A DNA stretch of 64,000 nt from Puccinia triticina (GCF_026914185.1 NC_070575.1:1364001-1428000), one strand, 5' to 3'; shown: positions 34,200 through 46,628, counted from the stretch's first letter. Notes: generated by a model from the sequence alone, not told the origin. Numbers and translations: made by a program.

Positions 34200-34494
34200 G
34201 GGAGGGTCCCAGACTCAACAGGGTGAGCCACCCGTGGGCTCAACCTCCACGTCAGGATCACTGGGAGTCCACGGGGATTCCACGCGGAGCCAAATCACAG
34301 GTATACCCGCGGGCTGGCGGGTATACTATGTACTATACCCGTAGCCCGGCCACCCCGCAGGTACCCTGTTCCCGTTCCCAATACCCGCAGGTAAGGCTCA
34401 GGCTGCTTGATTTTGGTACCCGACTGACAGGTATACCCGCGGGACGGGCGCCGGGTTAGCTCAAAGTGGCTGGGTACCCCGCGGGATCCAGCCC
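34200..34494. repeat. GGTATACCCGCGGG / GGTACCC-rich repeat block
   Basis: Starts near AGGGTGAGCCACCCG and ends GGATCCAGCCCT, weakly complementary ends. Its last 23 bases equal the first bases of the window. Contains three AGGTATACCC/GGGTATAC words. Confidence 0.55.
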
Positions 34495-34496
34495 TA

Positions 34497-34555
34497 GTCA
34501 TAACACAGCATAGAGGTCATAACACAGCGTAGAGGTCATAACACAGTGTAGAGGT
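34497..34555. repeat. 19-bp tandem repeat, three copies
   Basis: GTCATAACACAGCRTAGAG repeats three times with one or two substitutions. Confidence 0.8.
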
Positions 34556-35369
34556 GGCAGTGTAGTGTAACACAGCTTTACACTCTTCCCTTCAAGATGT
34601 GCAGGACTCCCAGAACTGATCTAGAGCCTGAAAAGCTAGATTTCCGTGCAAATAATCCAACCTTTTTGGGTCTGAATTGACAACTAGGGGATCACAGATT
34701 GCACAAGAAGTCCTCAAGTTAGCCTATTAACACAATCCCCTCATTTTGGGGCCCGGAAGACTGGTACAGCAGGGACACCCAAGCATTAAGCTGGTGGTAC
34801 TGTTTCACCCACCTTACTCTGAATCAAGGGGCTTGTGTTGAGCTAGCAATTGAAAGAATTCACTGAATCAGACCCAACCATGATAAGAATAAAGCCTCTT
34901 TGGAGGAGGGTCCCACAGCAGCCCGCAGGCCACAGGGTCTCTATCTCACAGACAAATTGCCCTAAATTGTTCAATTATGGCATTGATCCTGGTGGGCCTT
35001 AGAGAATCTCCAATGCATGCTCTAAAACCCTCAATAAGGCCTGAGAAAATGATGTAGCACCTAAGAGGATTCTACTTTATCCACTGCAAGAGCTGTATTG
35101 ACTGGTAAAATTTGACTTATTGGGATTATGGTGTTTTATGAGCAGCTGAAGCGCCACAGCCTACCCGCACATAACATTGTTCATAGACATGTCACAGCTT
35201 CAACCCTTAAGGGGAAGCCAGGGAGAGATCTTACAGTGACCCATGAACCCAACCCTTCTCTCCTAGACAGATCATTACATGGTGTCCATGAGAGATTGTG
35301 AAACCTTCTGAGATGGGAAGTATCACCAGGGATAGGGAAATAAGTCCAGGACTTATCAAGCTGTATAAA
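34556..35369. other. Gene-free stretch
   Basis: Contains degraded copies of motifs seen elsewhere (AAATCTAG-type, CCCCTCATTTTGGGGCCC). No gene. Confidence 0.35.
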
Positions 35370-35730
35370 CTATGCATCTACAGAAAACTTTCCAGATTTT
35401 TACTCACGGGTGTCCTGTTTGGAAACCCGGGTGAATCCCGGACAGTAAATTGAAAAAAACGGTCAAGAACCGTTAAGAGCGATCCAAAAGGTTTTTGTCA
35501 ACACGGCCTGCTGTGTTGAGAATCCTGTCCAGTTTTTGCCCAAAGCAGTCATGAGCCAGCTGAGGGTCTGAGTTTTCCTCACCCTCAAAGTACATCACCT
35601 TGGTCAAGGAAAACAAGACAACCGATTTTTTTGGATCCCATGAGTAGTTGAATTATCGCCGAGTAAGTGCTCAGGTGTCTGAATCTGGTCTACATAACCA
35701 TGCAGCTCACACCTGTTGCTTTCCAAAGAC

Positions 35731-37152
35731 ATGCCGAGCTCCAAATTGGGATCTACTGGGCACGATCCACCCAATTCTGGACCAGATGATGGTGAAGCTG
35801 GACCGTCGATTTCAAACAATGCTGCCATGGCATCTGAGCTTGCGAAACACAACGCAGAAGCAAAGCGCTTGCAAGCCAAGATTGAGTTACACTCGTCGGC
35901 AATTCAGGAGGCCCATCGCAAGATGCTTTCCAGCCAGTCGCTCAGCAAGGCTTATCAGAACCTTGAAAAGAATAAGAAGAAGCAGAAAGCTGCCAAATCT
36001 TGCTCTAGTCACCAGAGAAGGCCCCACCAGCCAATGAGTGGAGACGTCCGTAACCTTGTGGAACGCTCAATCTTTGATCAAAACAAGAAACAAACTGAGG
36101 TCACCAAAGACTTTCAAATTTCTGACTGGCAAGTTCGTCAAATAGTCAGCAATGCACAAGAGGGGAAACCCGACGCTTCACTGAATCGCCGTGGGCCTAA
36201 GTCCAAGATCACCAGTGATATCTTGGTTTCCATTCTTCTTCACCTGGAAGAAGACCCAAAATCGACTCTTTCCGACCTCGCGAAATTAGTGAAGGATGAA
36301 TTTGATGTACAAATATCCACTCCTGCGATTCACAAAACACTTAAGTCAGTTGATGTAACCTGGAAGACGGTTACACCAGTCCCTCGGAAGTGGAATGAGG
36401 CAGCCTTCCTCCAACAACAACACGACTTTGTTCTCAGACGTGCGACTGATGTTGGACGCGAGATTGTATATGTTGATGAATCTGGTTTCAAATCAGAAAC
36501 TCAAGCATCTTGTGGCTATGCACTCTCAGGTAGGTTTTTCCACGTCTGCAAAAAATTTATTGCTTGCTTGAAATGAAAGCAATCAATTAACTTTTTTATA
36601 TGTAATGTAGGTCAAGCTGCCCAGATCAAGACTAACACTTGCAGTAGCATGATCAATCTGGTGGGTGCAATGTCAACTAGCGGCTTTCCGTACTACGAAC
36701 TGTTGAATGAAGATGGCAAAAAAAAGCAAGGGACAACGGCAAACGACATTTGTAATTTCCTACTCAGACTGCGAGACCACTGCGCATCTGGGACGCTTGT
36801 AATAATGGACAACGCTAGGATTCATGGTGGTGAGGACTTTCAACGGGTCGCCAATCTTCTCAAAGAAAGCAAAAAAAAAATTGAAATCAAATTCTTACCA
36901 AAATACTCGCCAATGCTCAACCCAATCGAACTTACTTTCAACATTATCAAGACTCACATCAAACACAAAGATATCCGATCCCGCCATGAGCTTGCAGCAG
37001 CAATTTGTGAAGCTATCAATGAAAAAATGACCTCTGAAATCTGTCAAAATTGCTTTGTTCACTGCCAGAAATTCTATAAGGCATGTAGTGAGATGCAACC
37101 TATGGATGGGAACATCATAAAAGACCCAGAAAATTATTTCCAAGCATTGTAG
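35731..37152 (+). CDS. Tc1/IS630-like transposase with DD39E spacing, intact
   Basis: Exons 35731-36529 and 36611-37152 (81-bp intron) give an uninterrupted 446-residue protein. Residues about 35-100 are a Lys/Gln-rich coiled-coil region. Residues about 105-200 form a homeodomain-like helix-turn-helix (EVTKDFQISDWQVRQIV, then DLAKLVKDEF). The catalytic residues are visible in IVYVDESGF, IMDNARIH and LNPIE. The second Asp and the Glu are separated by 39 residues instead of the common 34. The frame lacks stops and the ends of the element are perfect, so it could have been active until the copia element landed 118 bp after its stop codon. The ATG at 35731 is the first in-frame one. Confidence 0.88.
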
Positions 37153-37270
37153 ATTATTAGTTTTTGTTTTTAAATGTGCTTCAGTATGTACCCAAAAACT
37201 GCAAAAGACAGCCATGCATAGCCTTTACACCATTTAACAATTTTTTTAGATAGCTTACCTTGACCATGAC

Positions 37271-38116
37271 TGTCGGAATACAGGTTCCGCTGCGCAAGGC
37301 GCCAAGAGGCGCAGGGGAGATACAAGCTTTGATGCACCGCAACGTAAGCCTCTGTTTCATCCCTCCAGACACAAGCCACAGCCTATTGATCAGATCGTCT
37401 CACTCCCGCTACAGCAGGTAAAACGAGCGACAAGACTCCGAGGGCGCAACACCCGGACTCGGAACGTAACAACGTCAGAGCAGCCGCAGGTCTCGAAGAT
37501 TCAATCCTGTGAGTATTTAAGAGAGCAGTTTGAGCAGGAGATTCGGCACTAGACTAATCATTGCTCACTCCAAACAGCTTGCTATCTCATAGAATTACCA
37601 ACAGCCCAGTCAGCCTCAACACTCGCATCAGTTTACCGAACGACGAGTAAGCTGTCTAGATCTTCAGTATCCATCACCGTTGCTAAACGCACGGAAGAGC
37701 TAACATGAGTGTTGCTTGTGTAGCCTCAACAGGACTTCTTCATCTCCGTCGTAATAACAGACAAGCCGCCAAAGCCAGCGTGCAGATATTCAGAGGTATT
37801 TCCCCTTAGACTCAGTTGCACTGCAACCATGCTGCATGCTAATGCAATGCACGTTCAACTCCCCAGAATTCCTTATTCTCATATCTCTAGCCGATCCCTT
37901 CTCTATCAGCTCTATCTCAGGCTTCGTGCCCTTCATCTCTCTTTACTCCATTCAGCTCAGAAGCAAGGCTACTTCGCCTGCTCTTAGGTGAATATCATTT
38001 CACTCTCAAGATATCTCCTTATCTTTCTACTATTGGCATTGAGCCTTTTCATGTACATACTTCAATGTGATTAGTTCTAACTGGTAATATATCTCTTAGT
38101 TGTCTAAATTCTTACA
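37271..38116 (+). repeat. 5' LTR of copia copy 1
   Basis: Starts TGTCGGAATACAGG, ends AATTCTTACA. Its first 280 bp carry the same reading frame that, in the 3' LTR, encodes the end of the polyprotein. Confidence 0.93.
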
Positions 38117-38182
38117 GATTTACAGTCTCGAACGGCTCAAACGACCTCATCTCAAAACTAGCAACTAGGAGCAGGACTGAAG

Positions 38183-41100
38183 ATGCCAACTGCCACGCGC
38201 CAAGGTTCCCTTCCACCAATCAGCATGCCAAACCCCGCGATGGCTGTCACTTCGAAATTGAAGGAGGAAAAGGAAATAATTGTGATACCCACGTTCAATG
38301 GCAGCAATTATGCGAACTGGCAGAACGCAATGAGCGCATACATGGAATACAAGAAGCTCTGGCCCGTAGTTGAAAAGGATACCTCAGAGTCAACCAATGA
38401 GAAAGTCAAAGAACAGAAACTTGAAGCTTGGCTAATCCTCAACTCCAAGATCGTCCCAGAAATCTTAACCAGTCTCAGCAGTACGTGTGGCCGAGATCCT
38501 CACAAAATATGGATGCGCTTGAGAACCAACTACGCTACCGCGACGATATACGGTATATACAGAGTCTGGTCGCAATATCTGCGAATTTCGTACAACGACG
38601 ACTTGCTCAAATACATTATAAAGGTTGAAGCAGCGCTGGCTGAAATCAGTACCATCGGTCTCAACGTGATGAATGAACTCATCAGCGTCAGCATTATCGA
38701 AACTATAACTGAAAGAAGACCGATAATCATGGAGAGAATACTTGGGGACATGGAAACGCTGGCCAACCCATTCTTACTCCTTGACAAACTGAGATTAATC
38801 GCCAACCACGAGCAGGTCACGCGACTCAAAACGATTTCTAGCGGTCCAGGATCCGATCCGCCTGCTGGAACAGCGCTTTCAACAACAACAAACCCAAGGA
38901 AGAGGCCTTTTACGGCCTGCAAACAGGGAAGGCACAATCCAGACGCCATGCACACAGAGGAGCAATGCTGGACTCTGCACCCTGAGCTTCGCCCGACAAA
39001 GAAAAGGGCGACCAACCTAAACACCACCACAGGAGGCTCAGGAGCTACACAAAGCTTTGCGTATCAAACGACTGATCACAAGGTCAAGAAGAACTCGGTC
39101 ATCTTGGACTCTGGCGCAAGCCAGCACATGTTCAACTTGTTCAGTTACTTTACCAACTCTTTTGAGGTAAACGTACCAATAGTCGCCGGTACGGGACAGG
39201 AGAACCCAGAAATGATAGCAATTCGTCAAGGCACGGTCAAGCTCGAAATTGAAAACAGTCCAACCATCATTCTTCGCAATGCCCTCTTTGTTCCCAATCT
39301 TTCGACGAACTTGGTCTCTTTTGCTCAGCTCATCAAGGAACGAGCCAAAATAACAAACAAAGAAGGGAGAATGATCATCCGGTTGAACAATGAGCACAAT
39401 ATCTTGATCAACACAGAAGACAACTTGTTCAAGATCGAAGGTGTCAAACCACCACCATCCTGTTCTGCCTTAAACACCACCGTCATCGCCCCCGCCAACA
39501 CCTTCATGACCTGGCACCAAAGACTTGGACATGCCAGCGCAGCACGAATAAGGGCGACCATTGGCGAGCAAAACATGACGAAGGAAAAGACCGCCTGCTC
39601 CGCATGTATGCAAGGAAAGATGGTCAAATTACCATTCAAAGGAAGCTTTTCGCCTACCAAAAAGACTCTTGAGGTCGTCCACGGCGATTTGGTCGGACCA
39701 ATTCGACCAGCAACTAACAGGGGATTCCGTTACTTTTTAACACTTGTTGACCAGCACTCCGGTTTTATCCATGTCAGTCTCTTGAAAGAAAAATCGGACG
39801 CCGTTGCTTCAATCATTGACTTCAAGACAAGATTTGAAAAACAAACCGGCAATCAGATCAAGAAAATTGTGACTGACGGAGGGGGAGAATTCTGCAACAA
39901 GGCCCTCGGTGAAATCCTCCAGCAAGAAGGAATACAACACAATGTATCCCCTCCTTACACTCCGCAGCACAATGGAATCGCCAAACGAGCAAACAGAACG
40001 ATAATCGAAATGACTCAATGCATTCTTCTGCATTCCCGCATGGCGGCAGAATGGTGGGGGGAGGCAGTGATCACTGCTGCCGCTACAACTAATTCACTAC
40101 CTTCGCTGTCAAAATCCAGGACAGCACCCGTCACCCTCTTCCTGAAATTGCGCCCGAGCATTGATTTCTTTAAACCATTCGGCTGACGCGCTTGGATCCT
40201 CAAGGACAAAGTCAAGCGGGACAACAAGTTCGACCCCATTGCTTGGGAAGGCACCCTAATAGGCTATGCCAACGACTTCTCCGCCTATCGCATCCTGCGT
40301 CATGAGGATCAGACAATAGTGATCACAAGGCAAGTCAGATTTCAAGAGAACTTTTTTCCGGTCTGCCGAGCGATAAACAGAAGTCATGAGGCGCGAGAAA
40401 AGTCCGAATCAGCTCTGCCATTCTTCAACTCGGACCCCATCCTTCCATTTGATGAATCTCCGAGCGTTGATCATGATGAATCACAAGCAACAATTGGAAT
40501 AGAAGAGGAATTCAATCAGCCCCCGGTGGAATCACATCCAATCAGTCCTGAACCCGGAAAACGCTGGGTGTATGTCAAAGACTTCACTCCTGCAGAAAAT
40601 ATCGACAGCTTGGTATCGCAAGACAACATCATTGAGGGAAAACGGTCTGGCAGACCCGTTTGCTATGTGGCCATCTCGAATGATCCAAAATCTCACCATA
40701 ACGCAATGAAGTGCCAGGACAGTCAAAAATGGATTGAAGCAGAACTGAAAGAGATAAACAACATGAGAAAGCACCAAGTCTGGATTGAAAGGAAAAGAAG
40801 ACCCACTGACAATCCAATCGCATCCACCTGGGCCTATCGCAAGAAGCTCGGCCCGGACAACCAGGTTGTTGAATACAAGGCGAGAATCTGCGCCCAAGGG
40901 TTCCGTCAAACGTTTGGTGTCAACTTCAAACTAAAGTATGCTCCAACTGGGAAGCCTGCATCTCTTCGTCTCATCCTATCTTTTGCGGTCAACAACAACC
41001 TACTCATTCACCAGCTCGACGTGAGAAGCGCGTTTTTGACTTGTCCGCTTCAAGACACGGTGACCCTGATCCCTCCTCAAGGCTACAACTGCCCGACGGG

Positions 41101-42544
41101 AACAATCTTTGAGCTCAAAAAGGCCATCTACGGACTCAAGCAGGCATCTCTAGTCTGGTACAAGAGACTAAGTGACTACCTGAAGACCATTGGCTTCTCT
41201 GCCTCAGTGGCAGATCCCTGCGTGTTCTTTCAAACTTCCGGCACCCCCACCTGGCTGTATTGCCACGTTGATGACATTGTTGTTGTCAGCAGCAACCCTG
41301 CTGTCTTTAAGGATGAGATGGAACGGGAGTTCGATATCAAGTATCTCGGCAAGGCGTCATTTCTACTAGGAATGAACATTGACAGAACCAAAAATCACCT
41401 TCACATTCATCAAACCCAATACATTGAAAGAAAACTGTCCGAATTCAGCCTTGACTCGGCAACACCTGCCTCGTGCCCGATGAACCCAAGAACTCATCTC
41501 AGATCAGCAACAACGAATGAGATTGAGGAACTAGCGAAACTCAATGTGAACTATTGAGCTTTGATCGGATCGCTCAACTATCTAAGCGTCCTCACCCGCC
41601 CAGACATCTCGTACGCTGTCAGTGTCCTATCTCAGCACCTGGAGAAACCAGGCATACAGCACTACCAGGCTGCGCAACAGGTGTTTCGCTACCTCCTCGG
41701 CACGAAACATGTGGGGCTTGTCTTCACTAAGTCACCCAGCCTAGAAGTTCGAGCACATGTCGACTCGGACTGGGGCAACTGTCCAGACACGAGAAGATCG
41801 GCCACCGGATATGCAGTTCTGACAAGATCACAACTCATCTCCTGGAAGGCATCCAGGCAATCCACCGTATCACTCTCATCGACAGAAGCAGAGTACAAGG
41901 CTCTGTCAGACCTAGGTCGTGAAATAGCATGGCTATCAAATCTCATCAAGGAAATAGGCCTTGACTACACGCCCCATCAGCTGTTTGTAGGCATTGACAA
42001 TCAAGGCGCAATTGACCTAGCAAAAAGTGAAATTTTGCAAAACGGATTCCGCACCAAGCACATGGACATCAGACTTCACTTTGTCCGTGAACTTGTCACT
42101 TCAAAGCTCATCGTCCTCCACTACATCCAAACGATCAACAACTTCGCAGATTTCCTGACCAAGCCAACTGGAAGATGCTCAATCAGAAGATCTCTCCAAG
42201 CCATCGGAGTCATCACAGCCCCTTCTTCTGCCTCGAGCATACCTGCTCAAGGCAACCCAGCCTGTCGGAATACAGGTTCCGCTGCGCAAGGCGCCAAGAG
42301 GCGCAGGGGAGATACAAGCTTTGATGCACCGCAACGTAAGCCTCTGTTTCATCCCTCCAGACACAAGCCACAGCCTATTGATCAGATCGTCTCACTCCCG
42401 CTACAGCAGGTAAAACGAGCGACAAGACTCCGAGGGCGCAACACCCGGACTCGGAACGTAACAACGTCAGAGCAGCCGCAGGTCTCGAAGATTCAATCCT
42501 GTGAGTATTTAAGAGAGCAGTTTGAGCAGGAGATTCGGCACTAG
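38183..42544 (+). pseudogene. Copia gag-pol polyprotein, copy 1, two nonsense codons
   Basis: One frame runs from ATG 38183 to TAG 42542-42544, interrupted by TGA at 40184-40186 (after KPFG in the post-integrase region) and TGA at 41555-41557 (before ALIGSLNYL in RT; an Arg CGA would fit). Visible domains: UBN2-type gag (FNGSNYANWQ), a Cys/His knuckle (CKQGRHNPDAMHTEEQC), protease DSGAS, GAG-pre-integrase (WHQRLGHAS), integrase with Asp in HGDLVGP and TDGGGEF, RT with CHVDDIV, RNase H with SSTEAEY. The third integrase catalytic residue is Lys (AAA at 39983-39985, NGIAKRANR) where copia integrases have Glu. The last about 94 residues lie in the 3' LTR. The copy is not autonomous. Confidence 0.9.
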
Positions 42545-43108
42545 ACTAATCATTGCTCACTCCAAACAGCTTGCTATCTCATAGAATTACCAACAGCCCA
42601 GTCAGCCTCAACACTCGCATCAGTTCACCGAACGACGAGTAAGCTGTCTAGATCTTCAGTATCCATCACCGTTGCTAAACGCATGGAAGAGCTAACATGA
42701 GTGTTGCTTGTGTAGCCTCAACAGGACTTCTTCATCTCCGTCGTAATAACAGACAAGCCGCCAAAGCCAGCGTGCAGATATTCAGAGGTATTTCCCCTTA
42801 GACTCAGTTGCACTGCAACCATGCTGCATGCTAATGCAATGCACGTTCAACTCCCCAGAATTCCTTATTCTCATATCTCTAGCCGATCCCTTCTCTATCA
42901 GCTCTATCTCAGGCTTTGTGCCCTTCATCTCTCTTTACTCCATTCAGCTCAGAAGCAAGGCTACTTCGCCTGCTCTTAGGTGAATATCATTTCACTCTCA
43001 AGATATCTCCTTATCTTTCTACTATTGGCATTGAGCCTTTTCATGTACATACTTCAATGTGATTAGTTCTAACTGGTAATATATCTCTTAGTTGTCTAAA
43101 TTCTTACA
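42263..43108 (+). repeat. 3' LTR of copia copy 1
   Basis: 846 bp, same length as the 5' LTR, three transitions apart by my count. It begins within the polyprotein frame. Confidence 0.93.
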
Positions 43109-43390
43109 ATGACAAGTATTAACTAATGTTAAAAAAATAATTTCAAAAATAAACCTTCCTGAAAATGTGGACAAGTTCTGGTTAATTTGAGGACAAAAAA
43201 AATCAAGATCAGGACAAGAATTTTTGAAAAAGAGACCAACTTTTTTGAATCATGGGACAGAAATAATACAAAACAAGACAAGAATAGTAAAAGAGAGGAA
43301 GTCAATATTGAAAATGTGGACATGAATTTGGAATAACCGGACAGCTGAAATGATAATATAGGACAGTTTTCTGTAGATGCATAGTATAAA

Positions 43391-45138
43391 GTTTGATAGG
43401 GAGTTTGAACCCTTTTCCCTATTATAGGTCCCCACATAGAGACTGTGGTGTCTGTGGTTTTGGGAACCATCTTAGCCCTGACAAACCTCCATTTCCCCTT
43501 AGATAATTAATTACACATCACTTGTGAACCTGAAAGGGTAATTTCCAGCACTTTCTTGTAACCTAGCTTTGTGCACAGGTAGTCATCCACTGACCATTCA
43601 CCAGTCCCTCCCATGGGGCTGCTGATTATCTTTTCAATACCCTTTTGAGCTTGTTACCACAACTGAATTTGTTTCTTCAACTCCTGTACACCAAGTTATG
43701 CAAGATAATTAAATTTTCCAACACTTCACACCGGCCTCTTGATTTCCGCCAAATTTTACTGCTTCCAAATAACTTCTTTGGAGCCTTGGATAGCACCTTG
43801 CAGCCCTTTCCTCACAAGGAAGGGGCCACTAAAGCTTGTTGTTGGAGGACACTTTAGTCTGATCTGCATCAGAGAGCCTCAGCGAAGAAAGGCTGTGAGC
43901 CATGTCACTGCATTCTTTCCAAAGTAATTGCATGGAAGCAGCATTTTCTGCTTTTAATTACATTAAAATGAATATTTTTCAACCTTTTCAATTCTGAATC
44001 ACAATGGATGCATTGCTTGATATACAGTAGTGAAACAACCCTCCATTTGTTGGAGCAAGCTCAGCAGGGATTTTGCAAGGATGTCTAGCAGCCATCTGGG
44101 GGGATAGAAATCTGATTAGTGGATGTCTGCCTTTGCAAGAAGATAGCCTAGGTACAAGGCTGCACCACTCATGTCCCTTTTAAGGAAAAAAATGGATGTG
44201 AGATAGTGGATCAAAGGAAAAATGGGGGTTGGTCTGGCCCAAGGCCCGTCAGCTCTCACACCAGAATTTGCGGCTTGGGGGAAAGAACAAGCTTATCTAC
44301 TTCCTTCCAAGGGGGGGCCAAAGCGCCCTCTGCAGGAGACACTTATACCTAAGCAGTGAAAGTTAGGGTGGCAGGAACAGAAAATCATCCTTGATGCCAG
44401 TGCTCATTTTTGAATCAGTTTTTTACATCCCCCATTTGTATATTTTTCCGCGGAGTCTTAGAGATAAAGGAGAAGCATGGCTTCATCTTAATCCTACCCA
44501 CATTCCCTCATCATCCCATTTCTTGTTTTCCAAATGCTTCAAGCGCACAAGTGATGGAAAAATGCACCAAACCCCAAAATATCATATCACACTACTGACA
44601 CATACATGCAGGTCAAGTTACAAAGCTGGCATCAGCTAGGATAACTGAAAAGGATATGTCAGGTGGATTTTCAAACTCAAAAGTTCAAAATGATATTTGG
44701 GCACTTTATGAAATTACTCACTTCCCCTTCCGGGGTAAGTTGGATGGTTTGTTGCTTTGATTACACAAAGAAGAAAGCAGATAATGAAAATTTTGCAATG
44801 GCAGTCAGTCCCCTCCGCAACATGAAGATCTTTCATTTACTGAAAAAAAAGGAGAATTAACTTGATAACATGAGGAAAAAATTGTGAGATTACTCAAAAA
44901 AAGTGGGATTTTTTCAAAAAAAAAAAAAAACCAAGTTCCTCCTGCGCTGAAGATCACCGCTTGCAGGCTGCATTAAGTTCAGGGCAAGCCTATTTGTGAG
45001 ACAGAGACCCTGTGGGGCTCTCATTCAGAGAGGTTTCAGCTTGTACTTGCAACACCATATCTTTCCCGGGGCATGGAAGTTGGTTTACACAAAAACCTCA
45101 AGATCCTCACACACAAGACACTGTTGCTTGGGAATATG
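43391..45138. other. Gene-free stretch after the nested transposons
   Basis: No convincing coding region. Several poly-A/T tracts (for example near 44918-44930). Confidence 0.35.
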
Positions 45139-45275
45139 TAAGTCCCTCCTCCCTGCAGGCAAGGTTTGTGCGTCACACCTCAACAAGGTCCCCTTGCTCA
45201 CCACAAGGGACAAGGGACTCAGATAAGTTGGACCCAAACTCTGATCTCCCGCATGGGGAGGGACTTGATAAGTTA
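45139..45275. mobile_element. Small hairpin element (AAGTCCCTC...GAGGGACTT family)
   Basis: AAGTCCCTCC near 45140 pairs with GGAGGGACTT near 45257. It belongs to the same dispersed hairpin family as 48636-48721, 49012-49106 and others in this window. Confidence 0.5.
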
Positions 45276-45525
45276 GCCTCCTCAGCAAAACAACACCCCT
45301 CTGTAATGGGAGTTCTGGGCCCCTGGCCACATGGTTCAGTACTGAAATGAATATCATCAATTCAATTACCCATCATACAGACGGCTGTTTTTTTGATAGG
45401 CTTGTAACAAGATGATGAAGAATGTGGGTATGGGGTTGAGGAAGTTCTAGAAGTTGTAATGGTGGTGAAGCGGATCTTGATTTTACAACCAGACCTGCTA
45501 ATGTCACCTAGCAGGCTGAAAAGCT

Positions 45526-45585
45526 TAAGAAGCCTCTCTGGAGGTGTTGCGGGGGCAACACTCTTGTAGAGAGGCTTATGCGCAA
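45526..45585. mobile_element. Small hairpin element (AAGCCTCTC...GAGAGGCTT)
   Basis: AAGAAGCCTCTC pairs with GAGAGGCTTATG around a short GC-rich loop with its own stem (GTTGCGGGGGCAAC). Confidence 0.55.
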
Positions 45586-45621
45586 AGTTGGGTTGTGGGG
45601 CTGGCAGCATTGCAAAATCAC

Positions 45622-45746
45622 TCAGGGTGTAAATGGGTTGGGTTGACCCAAAACAATCTGCCTCAACCCAACCCGACCCGCGCTAAACACCAGGTTTGGT
45701 TTGGGCGCTGTTTTTTTGGCCCAAACCCAACCCATTTACACCCTGA
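45622..45746. mobile_element. Short hAT-like MITE, GGGTGTAAATGGG family
   Basis: 125 bp with ends TCAGGGTGTAAATGGGTT and its exact complement, flanked by the perfect 8-bp duplication AAAATCAC (45614-45621, 45747-45754). Same ends as the 709-bp element at 1290-1998. It defines the family boundaries cleanly. Confidence 0.9.
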
Positions 45747-45754
45747 AAAATCAC

Positions 45755-46373
45755 TCAAATTACCTCTTTAGAAATTATTTCTGGAACACAACACACTTGG
45801 TTGACTATCCCAACAGATGGAATTCATATTTTTCCCAATGTGCACCTTTTGTGATATGTAGCTTTCTCATAGTCATACCTTGTGAACCTGATTTTCGAGT
45901 GACAAACAAAAATCAAGTCAAACTCCTCTTTTTTACAGTGCAATGCCTTATTACACTTCATGGCAAATGAATTATTAATTCAGTTTGGCCAGAAAAGAAT
46001 AAGAAAATGCACAAGAGATTTTATTTAGGGTTTTTACTACATATCATGGGGTTTAATTCTGACAGTCAAGAAGGATTCACCAAAAACAGCAACTTTCAAA
46101 AAAAGGTATAACACCAGGAAAAAACAATGTTCCATTGACAGAAAGTGACATTTGAAAATCTCCAGCCATCTATCCGGAGCAATCACATCATGGTGTGAAT
46201 ACTAGAATTGAGTATGTATACATTTATCTGCCTTGCACATCCAGCAGCTGCTAGTGTAGCTCATTCCTCTGCGTGCGCAGCTTCTCATGTGCAGATTCTC
46301 AGCTAAGCAACACCTGAGTTTCTCACATTGACCTTCTTGAACCTTCCTTTCCTTCAACACGCCTATGTATGTG
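45755..46373. other. Gene-free stretch
   Basis: AT-rich; no gene, RNA or transposon end recognised. Confidence 0.3.
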
Positions 46374-46436
46374 CACATCTTGATACATACCCTACACATC
46401 TTGATACATACACTACACATCTTGATACATAGATAC
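46374..46436. repeat. 21-bp tandem repeat, three copies
   Basis: CACATCTTGATACATA(C/G) plus a short variable tail repeats at 46374, 46395 and 46416. Confidence 0.8.
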
Positions 46437-46477
46437 ACCCTCAATGACCAGTGCATATGTACCAGTACCAGCTACTA

Positions 46478-46628
46478 GGGGGTTTCAAAGTAGACCCGCG
46501 CGTGCATGCAGGTCACTTTGCATAACCCAGTTTTGTGGGGAGACTGCAAGTCAATGTTCAACATTTGAGTTGAACACCGGCTTGCCTTGCCTTGGAAATG
46601 GCATGCGCGGGTCTACTTTGAATCCCGC
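46478..46628. mobile_element. TA-type MITE with TTCAAAGTAGACCCGCGC ends
   Basis: 151 bp with inverted ends of about 25 bp (TTCAAAGTAGACCCGCGC near 46484; complement ending near 46623), flanked by TA on both sides (46476-46477, 46629-46630). TA target use fits a Tc1/mariner-type mobiliser. Confidence 0.75.

Larger units (their letters stand above)
37271..43108 (+). mobile_element. Ty1/copia LTR retrotransposon, copy 1 (young)
   Basis: Two LTRs of 846 bp (37271-38116, 42263-43108), both TG...CA, flanked by the 5-bp duplication ATGAC (37266-37270, 43109-43113). I count three differences between the LTRs, all C/T transitions, so insertion is recent. Gene order is gag, protease, integrase, RT, RNase H. 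No canonical polypurine tract precedes the 3' LTR because coding sequence runs straight into it, and the primer-binding site after the 5' LTR is not recognisable. Confidence 0.93.
35370..43384 (+). mobile_element. Tc1/IS630-like DNA transposon, split by a copia insertion
   Basis: A 20-bp perfect terminal inverted repeat (starting CTATGCATCTACAG at 35370; complement ending at 43384) is flanked on both sides by the direct repeat TATAAA (35364-35369 and 43385-43390). Removing the copia element and one copy of its 5-bp duplication (37271-43113) leaves an element of about 2.2 kb carrying one transposase gene. Tc1/mariner elements normally duplicate only TA; the six matching bases here contain TA but extend beyond it. 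Confidence 0.8.
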
